The translations under genes were made by a program, and so were the position numbers. This document shows positions 17,855-27,299 of a DNA stretch of 64,000 bases, piece after piece. The stretch is from Myxococcales bacterium (GTDB lineage: Bacteria > Myxococcota_A > Polyangia > Fen-1088): assembly GCA_022184915.1 (NCBI GenBank), contig JAGTJU010000001.1:372001-436000 (forward strand), written 5' to 3'. The notes beneath the pieces were generated by a model. The model was not told the origin of the DNA, searched no databases, and saw only the letters and a list, made by a program, of their open reading frames with translations. Within the stretch, counting starts at the first letter, position 1; the number at the start of each line of letters is the position of its first letter.

Positions 17855-19357
17855 ATGAGCCGCCCGACCTTTCTCATGACGCTCTGCTTTCTCGTTGCCG
17901 GAGAGGCCCCCTCGTGGGCGCAATCCACCCCTGAACCGGTGGAGCCCGCTGCGGCGGCCCGGTACGTCTGGCAGGCCGTCGCCCCCGAGGCGGGTGGCTT
18001 CAGTGTGGAGCAGGCCGTGGCCAGCGCGCAGCAAGCGGCCCCGTCGCTGGGTGCCGCCGACGCCGACGTGGAAGCCACGGTGGCGCGCAACCGGCAGACC
18101 CTGTCTCGCTACGTGCCACGGCTCGGCGCCCGGGCGTCCTATCTGCGCAAGAACCCTCTGACTTTCGATTTTTCGGGCGGCGCGGCCTCCGTGGGGGCGG
18201 CCAATCAAGGTACCCTCGGCGTGGGCGCCTGCCCTCCGGGCACCCCGGGCAGCTGCGTGGTCGACTCGAGCGGCGTTCCCGTGAACGCGCTCGTGCCGCC
18301 GCCGCTCGCCATCCCGGTCGACAACTACAGCTTGCAGCTGGATCTGAGCGTACCGTTCTCCGACTACGTGCTCGCCTTGAACCCCGCCGTACGCGCCGCG
18401 AGGGCCGACGAAACGGCTGCCCGTCTGCGCCGCGCGGCCGAGGCCGACAACGTGGCCGTCAATGCCCGCATCGCCTACTACGACTGGGCGCGGGCCCGGG
18501 CCCAGGTGGCGCTCGCGCAACGTTCCGTGGCCAGCGCCCAAGCCCGGCAGGCCGACGCACGGCTTGGTCTTGCGGCGGGCACGATCACGAAGGCGGATGC
18601 GCTTGGCATCGAGAATTTGGTCACCACGTCACGGGTGGCGCTGGCCCAGGCCGAAAGCTTCTTGCGTCTGGCGGGTCAAAACCTGCTCGTCACCACCCAG
18701 TGGAAGGGTGCGCTTGTGCCGGGGGAAGATCTCTCCTTGCCCACGCCTGCCGTCCACACGCTGGGGCGTCTCGAGGATCTCATCAAAAAAGCCCAGGAGG
18801 AGCGCCTCGAGATGCGGGCGCTCCGCACGTCGGCCGCCGCGGCCCACCACGCCGAGACCGGCGCGCTCTCAGGCTTGTTTCCGCGGGTGGACGGCGTGGC
18901 CAACGTGACCCACGCCAACCCGAACCAGGCCTTCTTTCCGCCAAGTCCCGTATGGAACACCAGCTGGTACGTGGGCGTCAACGTGAGCTGGCAGCTCGAC
19001 CTGTTCCTCAACGCCCGCGCCCAGCGGCGCGAGCTCGACGCCACCACGAAGACGCTGCTGGCGCAGCATGAAGCCATGGCACGGGCCATCGAGATGGAAG
19101 TGCGGTCTGCCTGGGAAGAATGGCAACGCGCCGAGGCCTCCACGGAGCTTGCCGCCAGCGAGATCGCGGCAACCCTGGCCATGTACGAGCAGCGAACGGC
19201 TCTGTTTCGCGGTGGCGAGGCCACGAGCACCGACGTCACCGAGGCCGAGGTGCAAAGACAGAACGCCGCCTTGCGGCTGGTCAATGCCGCCATCGACAAG
19301 CGCATTGCTCTGGCGCGCCTCCGACGTGCCGCCGCGCTCGACGCGCGTCAGGAGTGA
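17855..19357 (+). CDS. TolC-like outer-membrane efflux protein
   Basis: The 500-residue protein starts with a signal peptide (MSRPTFLMTLCFLVAGEAPSWA, cleaved before QS). It contains the two long coiled repeats of outer-membrane efflux proteins: ARAQVALAQRSVASAQARQADARLGLAAGTITKAD, and in the second half RSAWEEWQRAEASTELA with LFRGGEATSTDVTEAEVQ. Such proteins form the trimeric exit duct for RND or ABC pumps. It leads the operon with tetR, the adaptor and the RND pump, and the operator lies directly before its start. An internal insert at about residues 110-140 with two Cys is unusual. Confidence 0.88.
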   Translation: MSRPTFLMTLCFLVAGEAPSWAQSTPEPVEPAAAARYVWQAVAPEAGGFSVEQAVASAQQAAPSLGAADADVEATVARNRQTLSRYVPRLGARASYLRKNPLTFDFSGGAASVGAANQGTLGVGACPPGTPGSCVVDSSGVPVNALVPPPLAIPVDNYSLQLDLSVPFSDYVLALNPAVRAARADETAARLRRAAEADNVAVNARIAYYDWARARAQVALAQRSVASAQARQADARLGLAAGTITKADALGIENLVTTSRVALAQAESFLRLAGQNLLVTTQWKGALVPGEDLSLPTPAVHTLGRLEDLIKKAQEERLEMRALRTSAAAAHHAETGALSGLFPRVDGVANVTHANPNQAFFPPSPVWNTSWYVGVNVSWQLDLFLNARAQRRELDATTKTLLAQHEAMARAIEMEVRSAWEEWQRAEASTELAASEIAATLAMYEQRTALFRGGEATSTDVTEAEVQRQNAALRLVNAAIDKRIALARLRRAAALDARQE

Positions 19358-19366
19358 TCGGCCCGC

Positions 19367-19948
19367 ATGGCGATGATCCCGAACGAGCTGCGTGAACGGA
19401 TTCGCGAAGAGGCAACGCGCCTGTTCGCGATCCGTGGCTTCGCCGGCACGCACATGAGCGACGTGGCCGAGGCCTGCCAATGCACCAAACCGGGGCTCTA
19501 CTATCACTTCTCGAGTAAAGAAGCCCTTTTTCGAGACGTGGTGGAGACGCACGCAGGCCGGATCACCTCCCTCATGGAGAGCACCGTCAAAGGGGAGGGC
19601 AGCGTGCGGGCGTGCCTTCACGCCGGCGTCGAGGGCATGATTGATTACTGCATGCGTGCGCCTCTCGTGATGCGGCTCATGCAACGGATGGAGCTTTCGT
19701 CTGAAGACACGGCGCCCGTGCTCGAGGCGTGCGCCGCGCGCGAGGCTCATTTGCACATGCTGGCCGGGCTCGTGGCGCGAGGCATCGGCAGCGGCGAGCT
19801 GCGCGCCAGCTTACACGCGCTCGACGGCGCCATGCTCATCGCGGGCGCGATTCACTTTCAACTCGAACAATCGATCGCCTCCGGCCAGTGGGACCGGGCG
19901 CGTATCCACCGCACCATCGACCTGGTCCTCGACGGGATTGCCACATGA
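19367..19948 (+). CDS. TetR-family transcriptional repressor of the RND operon
   Basis: The 193-residue protein has an N-terminal TetR helix-turn-helix (residues 8-55: ATRLFAIRGFAGTHMSDVAEACQ, then KPGLYYHFSSKEALFRDVV) and a helical ligand-binding C-terminal half. It is the second gene of the operon, nine bases after the tolC-like stop, and overlaps the adaptor gene by four bases (ATGA). It probably represses its own operon through the palindrome at 17827-17848. Confidence 0.9.
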   Translation: MAMIPNELRERIREEATRLFAIRGFAGTHMSDVAEACQCTKPGLYYHFSSKEALFRDVVETHAGRITSLMESTVKGEGSVRACLHAGVEGMIDYCMRAPLVMRLMQRMELSSEDTAPVLEACAAREAHLHMLAGLVARGIGSGELRASLHALDGAMLIAGAIHFQLEQSIASGQWDRARIHRTIDLVLDGIAT

Positions 19949-21135
19949 ACACACCGACGAACAAGCCATCCGTCTCCCTCATCGCGCGTCCGCGCATCCT
20001 TTCCTCCTGGGCTTTGGCGGGCAGCCTGATGTTGGGGGCCTGCAGCAAGGGCCCGCCTCCCCCCTCGGGTGCACCGGCGGGGGCCACGCCGAAAAAAGCC
20101 CCCGCCGCATCGGCTGCGCGTGTGGAGGTGGCGGTGTTGGAGGGCAGCACCACCACGCACCGGCTGGTTCGTCCCGGTGAGGTCATCGGGGCCCGCGACG
20201 CCCGGCTTGCGGCCGCGCTCGGCGGCTACGTCGAGCAGGTCATGGTGTCATCGGGGCAAAAGGTGCAGCAAAACCAGATCATCGCACGGGTGGACGCCAC
20301 CACCCACGCGGCCCAGCTCGACCTGGCCAAGGTCGAACTCGACGAATCCGAGCGAGAGCTGGCGCGCATTCAGCAGATGGGCCAAGCCGTGGCCCAGGCG
20401 CGCATCGACGGGGCCACGGCGCGTGTGGCCCGGGCGCGGGCGCAGCACCGCATGGCGCTGACGCAGGTCTCTCGCACCACGATCCGGGCGCCTTTCGCGG
20501 GGGTGCTCGTCAACCTCGAGATCGAAAAAGGTGAGGTGACGGCCCCTGGGCAGCCGATAGGCACGCTGGTGATGCTGGATCCCGTGCGCGTCTCCGTATC
20601 GGTGAGCGATCAAGACATCGGCACCTTGTCCAAAGGCACGCGGGCCCTGGTCTCCACGACGGGCTCGGCCGAGCCCATCGAAGGCAAAGTCGTCCTCATC
20701 GAGCCGGTGGCCGAACGCAACACCCGCACGTTCAAGGTCGAAGCGGAACTCCCGAATCCCAATCAGCAACTGCTTCCGGGTATGATTGCCCAGGTCGAGT
20801 TCGTGCGCGGCGGCGACGCGGGAAAGCTCCTGCTGCCGCAGGACATGCTGGTCACGCGGCTGGATGACAACGGGGTGTTTGTCGTCGGCGAGGACAACGT
20901 CGCCCGCTGGCGCCCGCTCACGCTCGGGGCCGTGCGCGGCGACCAAGTCGAGATCACGGGGGGCATCGAACGCGGCGCTCGCGTCGTCAGCACGGGGCAC
21001 CGGTCCCTTGCCGATGGAGATCCTGTCATCGTGGCTCGCGAAGGGGTGTGTTGCGCGGACGGTCGCGTGCGCCATGCGATCGTCACGAAGGCCGTGGCCC
21101 GCGAACCTGCGGGCAGTCAGGGGGGGGTGCGATGA
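19945..21135 (+). CDS. RND efflux periplasmic adaptor (membrane fusion lipoprotein)
   Basis: The 396-residue protein has a lipobox (SLMLGAC) at its N-terminus, so it is anchored in the inner membrane facing the periplasm. It shows the lipoyl half-motifs GGYVEQVMVSSGQKVQQNQ and TTIRAPFAGVLVNLEIEKGE on either side of a helical hairpin, and a beta-barrel domain (VRVSVSVSDQDIGTL). It bridges the RND pump and the TolC-like duct. Four-base overlaps with both neighbours indicate tight translational coupling. Confidence 0.92.
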   Translation: MNTPTNKPSVSLIARPRILSSWALAGSLMLGACSKGPPPPSGAPAGATPKKAPAASAARVEVAVLEGSTTTHRLVRPGEVIGARDARLAAALGGYVEQVMVSSGQKVQQNQIIARVDATTHAAQLDLAKVELDESERELARIQQMGQAVAQARIDGATARVARARAQHRMALTQVSRTTIRAPFAGVLVNLEIEKGEVTAPGQPIGTLVMLDPVRVSVSVSDQDIGTLSKGTRALVSTTGSAEPIEGKVVLIEPVAERNTRTFKVEAELPNPNQQLLPGMIAQVEFVRGGDAGKLLLPQDMLVTRLDDNGVFVVGEDNVARWRPLTLGAVRGDQVEITGGIERGARVVSTGHRSLADGDPVIVAREGVCCADGRVRHAIVTKAVAREPAGSQGGVR

Positions 21136-24100
21136 TCGCCGGGCTTGTCCGTCGCTCGGCGTCGGTGCTGCTGGTCGCGTTCTGCGTGCTCCTCGGCGGC
21201 ACCTTCACCTACTACGATTTGCCTCGCGAAGCGGCCCCGGACGTCGAAGTTCCGTTCGTCATGGTGACCACGCCTTACGTGGGCGTCAGTCCTTCGGACA
21301 TCGAGACCCTCATCACGAAGCCGCTCGAAACCGAGCTCGCAGGCCTCAAAAAGCTCAAGAAGCTGAGCTCTGTGTCGGCCGAAGGGCTTAGCCTCATTTA
21401 CGTCGAGTTCGAGACGGGCATCGTCATTGAAGACGCCCTGCAACGGGTCCGCGATCGTGTGAACAGGGCCCGCCCGGATCTACCCGACGACGCCTCGGAG
21501 ACGGAGGTGAACGAGATCTCCTTCGCCGACCTTCCGATTCTGATCGTCACGCTGGCGGGCGGGGACGAGGTGCAGCTCAAAGAACTGGGCGAGGACCTGT
21601 CCGATCGCGTCGAGCGTGTGCCGGGCGTACTGTCTGCAGATCTCACGGGTGGGAGGAAGCGCCAGATCCGCATCCAGGTCGACCCCGTTCGACTCGAGCA
21701 CTACGGACTTTCGCTCGACGACGTCATCATGGCCGTCCGGGATGAGAATGTGAACATCCCAGGCGGCAACATCGCGGTGGGTGATTCCCGATTCCTGCTG
21801 CGCGTGCCGGGTGAATTCCAGAGCCCCGACGAGATCGAGGCCATCGCGATCAAGCGCAGGGGAGAGCGAAGTGTGATCGTGCGCGACGTGGCTCAGGTCG
21901 TCGATGACTTCGAGGACCGCGAGACCTACGCCCGCCTCAACGGCGAGCCGGCGGTGTCTTTGGCGGTCGCGAAACGAACGGGCGCGAACATCGAAGAGAT
22001 TGCCAACGCCGTGAAGGCTCTCACGGCAGACGCTGCGAAATCATGGCCGCAGGGGGTCACGTATCACGTGCTCGGCGACCAGAGCAAGATGGTGGCTGAC
22101 ATGGTTGCCGATCTCGAGAATGGCATCATCACGGCGCTCATCCTGGTCGTGGGCGTTTTGATGTTCTTCATGGGCGTGCGCAATAGCCTGTTCGTGGCGG
22201 TCTCGATTCCTCTGTCGTTCCTGCTCGGCATCCTGGTGCTTTACCTGGTGGGCATCACGCTCAACATGGTGGTGCTGTTCTCTCTCATCCTGGTGTTGGG
22301 CATGCTGGTCGACAACGCCATCGTGATCGTGGAGAACGTGTATCGCCACGCCGAGGAGGGAAAACCCCTGCGGCAGGCCGCCATCGAGGGCACACGAGAA
22401 GTGGCGATCGCCGTGGCCGCCTCGACCGCCACGACGGTCGCGGTCTTCTTGCCGCTCATCTTTTGGACGGGTCTCATGGGCCAGTTTATGGGTTACATGC
22501 CCAAGACCGTCGTTACCGTTCTGGTGGCGTCGTTGGTGGTCTCCCTGACCGTGCTCCCCGTGCTCACCGCGAAGTTGATGAAAGTCAAACAGGCGGCAAG
22601 GCCAGAGGCTGCGGGCTCGCGCTCGGGCCGCATGATGAGTCTTTACAGGGACATCTTGGCAGCCTCGATCAACCACAGATATTGGGCGCTGACTTCGGGC
22701 CTCGTTCTGCTGGTCGTCTCGTTCATGGCCTACGGTGCCCTCAACCACGGCACCGAGTTCTTCCCGGAAGCCGAGCCCAACCGTGCCGTGGTCTCGGTCA
22801 CGGCCCCCGACGGGACCGATGTGGAAGCGACCGATGCCATCGTCCGCCAGGTAGAGGCCATTCTCGCGGAGCAGCAAAACGTCGACGTTTACGTCGCAGA
22901 GGTGGGCGTCTCGGGGGACGCGAACGATCCCATGTCAGGCTCGTCGTCCACCCCCAACGCAGCTCGCATCACGGTGGACTTTCTGCCCGGCGAGGCCAGT
23001 GCGCGTGGTGAGGACAAGCTGCGTATCGAGAGCACCACCGCCACCATCGAGCGCATCCGCCAAGCTCTCGCGGCCATTCCTGGCGCCGAGATCAAGATCG
23101 AGAAGGAGCGCATGGGGCCGCCCGTGGGCACGCCCATCTCGGTGGAGGTGAGCGGCGACGATTTCCACGCGGTGGGTGCCTACGCCGCGACTGTGCGCAA
23201 GCAGCTCTCCGAGATCCCTGGGGTGGCCAAGTTGACGGACAACTATCGGGTCGGCCGCCCCGAGCTGCGCTTGCGCATCGATCGCGAAGCCGCGCGGCGG
23301 GTGGGGGCCAGTACGCGGGCCGTCGCGGGCAGCCTGCGAACGGCCATCGCTGGCGCGGAGGCAAGCGATCTGCGGGGCCTCGATGACGACGTCGACATCC
23401 TGGTCGAGGTCGCCCCTCGCTTCAAGAACGACCTTCAGGCGCTGCTCGCGATGCGCATTCCGGGCCGTATCGACACCAGCCCCGAGACCTTCGCCGTCCC
23501 GCTGTCGGCGATCGCTCGCCACGAACTGGCAGGCGGCAGCGGTCCCATCATGCGCATCGATCAGAAGCGCGTGGTGACGATCTCGGGCGACGTGGTCGAA
23601 GGCGCAAACCAGAACGAAGTGCAGGGCCTCGTGGGCGCCTGGATCGCGCAGGCCAAGGTGCCACCCCAGTTCGAGGTGCGCCTCGGGGGAGCCAACGATG
23701 AGCAGAAGAACGCCACGGAGTTTCTCCTCAAGGCCTTCGTCATCGGTGTCTTCTTGATCGCGCTCGTGCTGGTCACGCAGTTCAACCGCTTCGATCTGCC
23801 GATGATCATCTTGATGTCGGTGGTCCTTTCCCTGGCGGGCGTTCTTTGGGGACTCATCATCACGGGCACGCCTTTCGGCATCATCATGACCGGCATCGGT
23901 GTGATCTCGCTGGCGGGCGTGGTGGTGAACAATGCCATCGTGCTCCTCGACTACGTCGAACAGCTCCGCGCCCGTGGCGTGCCGATGAAGGACGCGCTGA
24001 TGGAGGCGGGCACCGCGCGCTTTCGGCCCGTGGTCCTGACGGCGCTCACCACTGTCCTTGGCCTGGTGCCCATGGCCCTTGGCATCTCGATCGACTTTTC

Positions 24101-24317
24101 CAAGCTCGCGATCACGTCGGGGTCTCAGTCCACGCAGTTCTGGGCCGCCATGGCGGTGGCGGTCATTTTTGGCCTGGCCTTCGCCACCGTGCTGACGCTG
24201 GTCATGGTTCCCACCATGTATTCGATCGCAGAGGACCTGCGGCGGCGCGGGCGTCGGCTGCTGCGGCTTTCCCCGGGGGATGACGAAGCTGGGGCGCCCC
24301 ACGCCCAGGTCCAGTAA
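21132..24317 (+). CDS. RND-family efflux pump (inner-membrane transporter)
   Basis: The 1061-residue protein is a full-length RND pump with 12 membrane helices in the 1+6+5 pattern. It starts MIAGLVRRSASVLLVAF and overlaps the adaptor stop by four bases. TM4 carries GMLVDNAIVIVENVYRH. AcrB has a pair of Asp here, and this protein has a single one, as in several other RND branches. Two periplasmic porter domains are present (30-330 and 565-870). It should export hydrophobic or amphiphilic compounds with proton energy; the substrate is not predictable from sequence. Confidence 0.95.
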   Translation: MIAGLVRRSASVLLVAFCVLLGGTFTYYDLPREAAPDVEVPFVMVTTPYVGVSPSDIETLITKPLETELAGLKKLKKLSSVSAEGLSLIYVEFETGIVIEDALQRVRDRVNRARPDLPDDASETEVNEISFADLPILIVTLAGGDEVQLKELGEDLSDRVERVPGVLSADLTGGRKRQIRIQVDPVRLEHYGLSLDDVIMAVRDENVNIPGGNIAVGDSRFLLRVPGEFQSPDEIEAIAIKRRGERSVIVRDVAQVVDDFEDRETYARLNGEPAVSLAVAKRTGANIEEIANAVKALTADAAKSWPQGVTYHVLGDQSKMVADMVADLENGIITALILVVGVLMFFMGVRNSLFVAVSIPLSFLLGILVLYLVGITLNMVVLFSLILVLGMLVDNAIVIVENVYRHAEEGKPLRQAAIEGTREVAIAVAASTATTVAVFLPLIFWTGLMGQFMGYMPKTVVTVLVASLVVSLTVLPVLTAKLMKVKQAARPEAAGSRSGRMMSLYRDILAASINHRYWALTSGLVLLVVSFMAYGALNHGTEFFPEAEPNRAVVSVTAPDGTDVEATDAIVRQVEAILAEQQNVDVYVAEVGVSGDANDPMSGSSSTPNAARITVDFLPGEASARGEDKLRIESTTATIERIRQALAAIPGAEIKIEKERMGPPVGTPISVEVSGDDFHAVGAYAATVRKQLSEIPGVAKLTDNYRVGRPELRLRIDREAARRVGASTRAVAGSLRTAIAGAEASDLRGLDDDVDILVEVAPRFKNDLQALLAMRIPGRIDTSPETFAVPLSAIARHELAGGSGPIMRIDQKRVVTISGDVVEGANQNEVQGLVGAWIAQAKVPPQFEVRLGGANDEQKNATEFLLKAFVIGVFLIALVLVTQFNRFDLPMIILMSVVLSLAGVLWGLIITGTPFGIIMTGIGVISLAGVVVNNAIVLLDYVEQLRARGVPMKDALMEAGTARFRPVVLTALTTVLGLVPMALGISIDFSKLAITSGSQSTQFWAAMAVAVIFGLAFATVLTLVMVPTMYSIAEDLRRRGRRLLRLSPGDDEAGAPHAQVQ

Positions 24318-24345
24318 CCGGGGGGCGGCCCGGGTGCCATAAACC

Positions 24346-24376
24346 TTGACCGCCCGGCCGTGCCTCCGCCTATAGT
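24346..24376 (+). promoter_or_regulatory. Possible promoter of the ABC-2 exporter genes, giving a leaderless start
   Basis: TTGACC (24346-24351) and TATAGT (24371-24376) are separated by 19 bases. The -10 element ends only six bases before the ATG at 24383, so transcription would begin at or next to the start codon. No Shine-Dalgarno sequence precedes this ATG, which is consistent with a leaderless transcript. Confidence 0.45.
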
Positions 24377-24382
24377 TCCCGC

Positions 24383-25294
24383 ATGATCGAGGTGCGAGGC
24401 CTGACCAAACACTACGGCGCGCGCGCCGCGGTGAAGGGCGTGGACCTCGAGGTCCTGCCGGGGCAGATCCTCGGACTCCTCGGGCCCAATGGGGCCGGTA
24501 AAACCACAACCATCTCGGTCATTGCGGGCGTGTTTCCTCCAACCCATGGCCAGGTCATCATCGCCGGTCACGACGTCGTCAAGGACGGGCGGCTCGCCCG
24601 CTCGCAGCTGGGGTACGTACCCCAAGAACTCGCGCTCTACGACGAGCTCAGCGCGGTGGAGAACCTGGCTTTTTTCGCCAGCGTTCAAGGGGTTCCGCGC
24701 AGCCTGCGGGCGGCGCGCGTTCAGGAAGCCCTGGCGCTCTGTGGGCTGGCCGAGCGCGCACACGATCGCGTCTTCACCTTTTCAGGCGGGATGAAACGAA
24801 GGTTGAACATCGCGGCTGCTTTGCTTCATGCCCCCAAGGCCGTCATTCTCGACGAACCGACGGTGGGCGTCGACCCGCAAAGCCGGGCTCACATCTTCGA
24901 CCAGGTGCGCCGCTTGCGCGACGAGCGGCAGTTGGCTGTGCTTTACACGAGTCACTACATGGAGGAAGTGCAGGCCCTGTGCGATCAGGTCGCGATCCTC
25001 GACGGCGGACGCCTCGTGGCGAAGGGAACCCCCGAGGGGCTCGTGCGGGAGCACGCCGGGGATGCCTTCGTGGACCTGACCGTCGAAGGAGAGCTGCGCG
25101 CGCTCGAAGGCGCTTTGTCGCCCTTCGGCGCGGTGAGGCGGCGAGACCGTACGTACCGCATCGAGACAGGGGCGGTCGCGGCCGTGGTCGCCGCCGTCGA
25201 GCGGGCAGGCGGCCGGGTGCGTACCCTCCACGCCGGGGCACGCGACCTGGAAAGCGTGTTTCTGTCGCTCACGGGCCACGAACTTCGAGATTGA
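24383..25294 (+). CDS. ABC transporter ATP-binding protein (ABC-2 exporter type)
   Basis: The 303-residue protein has Walker A GPNGAGKTT, a Q-loop (LGYVPQELALYDE), the signature FSGGMKRR, Walker B AVILDEPTVGVD and the switch His (LYTSHYMEE). Its closest pattern is the NatA/DrrA-like ATPases that pair with ABC-2 permeases. The permease gene follows three bases after the stop. Confidence 0.95.
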   Translation: MIEVRGLTKHYGARAAVKGVDLEVLPGQILGLLGPNGAGKTTTISVIAGVFPPTHGQVIIAGHDVVKDGRLARSQLGYVPQELALYDELSAVENLAFFASVQGVPRSLRAARVQEALALCGLAERAHDRVFTFSGGMKRRLNIAAALLHAPKAVILDEPTVGVDPQSRAHIFDQVRRLRDERQLAVLYTSHYMEEVQALCDQVAILDGGRLVAKGTPEGLVREHAGDAFVDLTVEGELRALEGALSPFGAVRRRDRTYRIETGAVAAVVAAVERAGGRVRTLHAGARDLESVFLSLTGHELRD

Positions 25295-25297
25295 ACG

Positions 25298-26395
25298 ATG
25301 CTGACGGCGACGGTGAAGAAAGAGGCTTTGCTGCTCTGGCGGGACCGAGGCGCCCTGGCAAGCCTCTTTCTGCTGCCTCTGGCGTTCATGACCTTTATGG
25401 GCTTCATCTTCCGCGGTACCGACGCCAGCGCGCCCCGCAAGCTGGTCGTGGTGGATGACGGGGCTGCGACGACGGAGGCTTTTGTGGGGGCCCTCGAAAC
25501 CACGGGCGCCTTTGCCCTCGCCAAGGCCCCCGAGGCGCGTGCGCGCGCGCTCGTCAAGACGGGCCAAGCCGACGCGGCTCTTCTCGTGCCCGCCGAAGAA
25601 GCGGAAGACGCGCAGAGCCCTTATCGCCTGCTGATGGACGGGGGCACACCTCTCGCCGTGCGTGCGTCCGTCCAGGCGATCGTGAGCGCGGTCGTGGCGC
25701 GTATGGCCGCAGAGCCTGCGTGCCGCACGCCGCCCGAAAACCTGCCCCTTCGGGTGGAAGACGTGCGGGGTGCCGGAGCCCCCCTGCGCAACGCCGACGG
25801 GTTTCAGGTGTCGGTACCTGGAAACGTCGTCCTCTTTGGTTTCTTCATCGCCGTCACGCTGGGGATCTCCTTCATCGAGGAGCGCAAGAGCGGCACCTGG
25901 CGCCGCCTGCTCGCGGCCCCCGTCCACCCGGGGGCTCACCTGCTAGGCAAGATGCTCACCTATCTGCTCATCGGCATTTTGCAGATGGTCTTCCTCTTCG
26001 CCGTGGGCCGGGGCGTGCTGGGCATGCGCCTGGCGGGAAGCGCGTTCGCGATGGCGCTGGTTTGCTTGGCTGTGGTGCTGTGCGCGGTGTGTTTGGGTCT
26101 CTTCGTCGCTTCGGTCGGGCGTTCGGCCCGCACGGTGGGGGCCTTGACCTCGGTGGTGTTGCTCGTGCTCGGCATGCTCGGCGGCGCAATGATTCCGCGC
26201 GCGCTCATGCCCGAAAGCGTGCGTGCGCTCGGGCTGTTTACGCCTCACGGATGGGCCCTCGATGCCCTACAAATGCTCGTGCTCGTTCCCGGCAGCGGCC
26301 TTGCGGACGTGGCGCGGCCGCTGCTCGTGCTCCTGGCCTTCTCGGTGGGCTTTGCGCTGCTCGGCTGGTGGCGTTTCCCGTTGCGGGACGGTTAG
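25298..26395 (+). CDS. ABC-2 type transporter permease
   Basis: The 365-residue protein has one N-terminal membrane helix (LASLFLLPLAFMTFMGFIF), then a periplasmic domain of about 150 residues, then five C-terminal helices starting FGFFIAVTLGISFIEERKSGTWRRLLAAP. That layout is typical of YhgE/NatB-like ABC-2 permeases. With the ATPase before it, it should form a homodimeric exporter. Substrate unknown. Confidence 0.92.
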   Translation: MLTATVKKEALLLWRDRGALASLFLLPLAFMTFMGFIFRGTDASAPRKLVVVDDGAATTEAFVGALETTGAFALAKAPEARARALVKTGQADAALLVPAEEAEDAQSPYRLLMDGGTPLAVRASVQAIVSAVVARMAAEPACRTPPENLPLRVEDVRGAGAPLRNADGFQVSVPGNVVLFGFFIAVTLGISFIEERKSGTWRRLLAAPVHPGAHLLGKMLTYLLIGILQMVFLFAVGRGVLGMRLAGSAFAMALVCLAVVLCAVCLGLFVASVGRSARTVGALTSVVLLVLGMLGGAMIPRALMPESVRALGLFTPHGWALDALQMLVLVPGSGLADVARPLLVLLAFSVGFALLGWWRFPLRDG

Positions 26396-26622
26396 CCGGG
26401 GGGGAGCCCGCCTCTGCGCCACGCTCCGGCATGCGCCCGCTCAGCGCCGTCGGCGGCCGTCCGCGGTCGTGCGGAGTGGTTGTGCGAGTGGACGGCGCGT
26501 GAGAACTGGCCGAAAATGAGGGGAGGAAGGAACCTGGTAGCTTCAGCCGTACCCAGGGCGCCTCTCACGACAACCCGCATGAATCCGAACGCGCCTTCGC
26601 CTTGTCTCCTCCGGTGCGGCTC

Positions 26623-27270
26623 ATGAGTGGCGACACCGCGGGCTCCCCCCTGCTCACACTCCTGCGTCAAGCCACGTCCGCCTGGCACGGGCGGGTCGAG
26701 GCCCATCCGCTCATGGAGGCCTTCGCGCGAGGCCAGCCGGGCCGGGGCGACTATGCCGCTTATCTCGCGGGGTTGTTGCCCGTGTACCGTGCCCTCGAGG
26801 CGGGGCTCGAGGCGCTCGCCGACGCGTCGCCGCTCACGGCCCTGCGCGTTCCCGCGCTCTACCGCAGCCGGGCGATCGAGGCTGATCTGGCCACTCTTGG
26901 CGTACCCCCCTCGGCCGCGTGGACCTCACGGCTCTCGGCCCGCATCGAGGCCTGGGCGCGTGAGGCGCCGCATTGCCTGGCCGCGCCGGCTTACGTTCGG
27001 TACCTGGGCGACTTGAGCGGCGGGCGTGTTCTTCGGGCACGCTTCGCCTCGGCCCTCGACGTCCCCGCCGCATCGCTTGCGTTCTTTGATTTCGGCGACG
27101 GGCAGGCGGCTTTGCGGGCCACCTGGCTTGCCACGCTCGCGTCACTACGCCTCGAACGCGCGCACACGGAGCAGGTCGCGGCGGCCGCGGTGCTGTGTTT
27201 TTCCGACCACGAACCCCTTTTCGACGAGATGGTGGCCGCGGCGCGTGCGGCTGTCTTTCGCGTGGCCTGA
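26623..27270 (+). CDS. Heme oxygenase (biliverdin-producing)
   Basis: The 215-residue all-helical protein carries the heme oxygenase signature YLGDLSGGRVL. An N-terminal TSAWHGRVEAH provides His22 at the position of the proximal heme ligand. It should open heme to biliverdin, CO and iron in the cytoplasm, used for iron recovery or to feed a phytochrome. I chose the ATG at 26623; a TTG at 26602 would add seven residues. No phytochrome or heme-uptake gene lies next to it. The 226-base region before it shows no clear promoter. Confidence 0.85.
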   Translation: MSGDTAGSPLLTLLRQATSAWHGRVEAHPLMEAFARGQPGRGDYAAYLAGLLPVYRALEAGLEALADASPLTALRVPALYRSRAIEADLATLGVPPSAAWTSRLSARIEAWAREAPHCLAAPAYVRYLGDLSGGRVLRARFASALDVPAASLAFFDFGDGQAALRATWLATLASLRLERAHTEQVAAAAVLCFSDHEPLFDEMVAAARAAVFRVA

Positions 27271-27299
27271 ACAGACGAAAGCGGGCAGCGAGTCGCCCG

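Noticed and set aside
22935-24509. A 524-codon minus-strand frame over the RND pump
   Set aside because: His/Arg/Asp-rich composition without domains. The RND pump explains the sequence.
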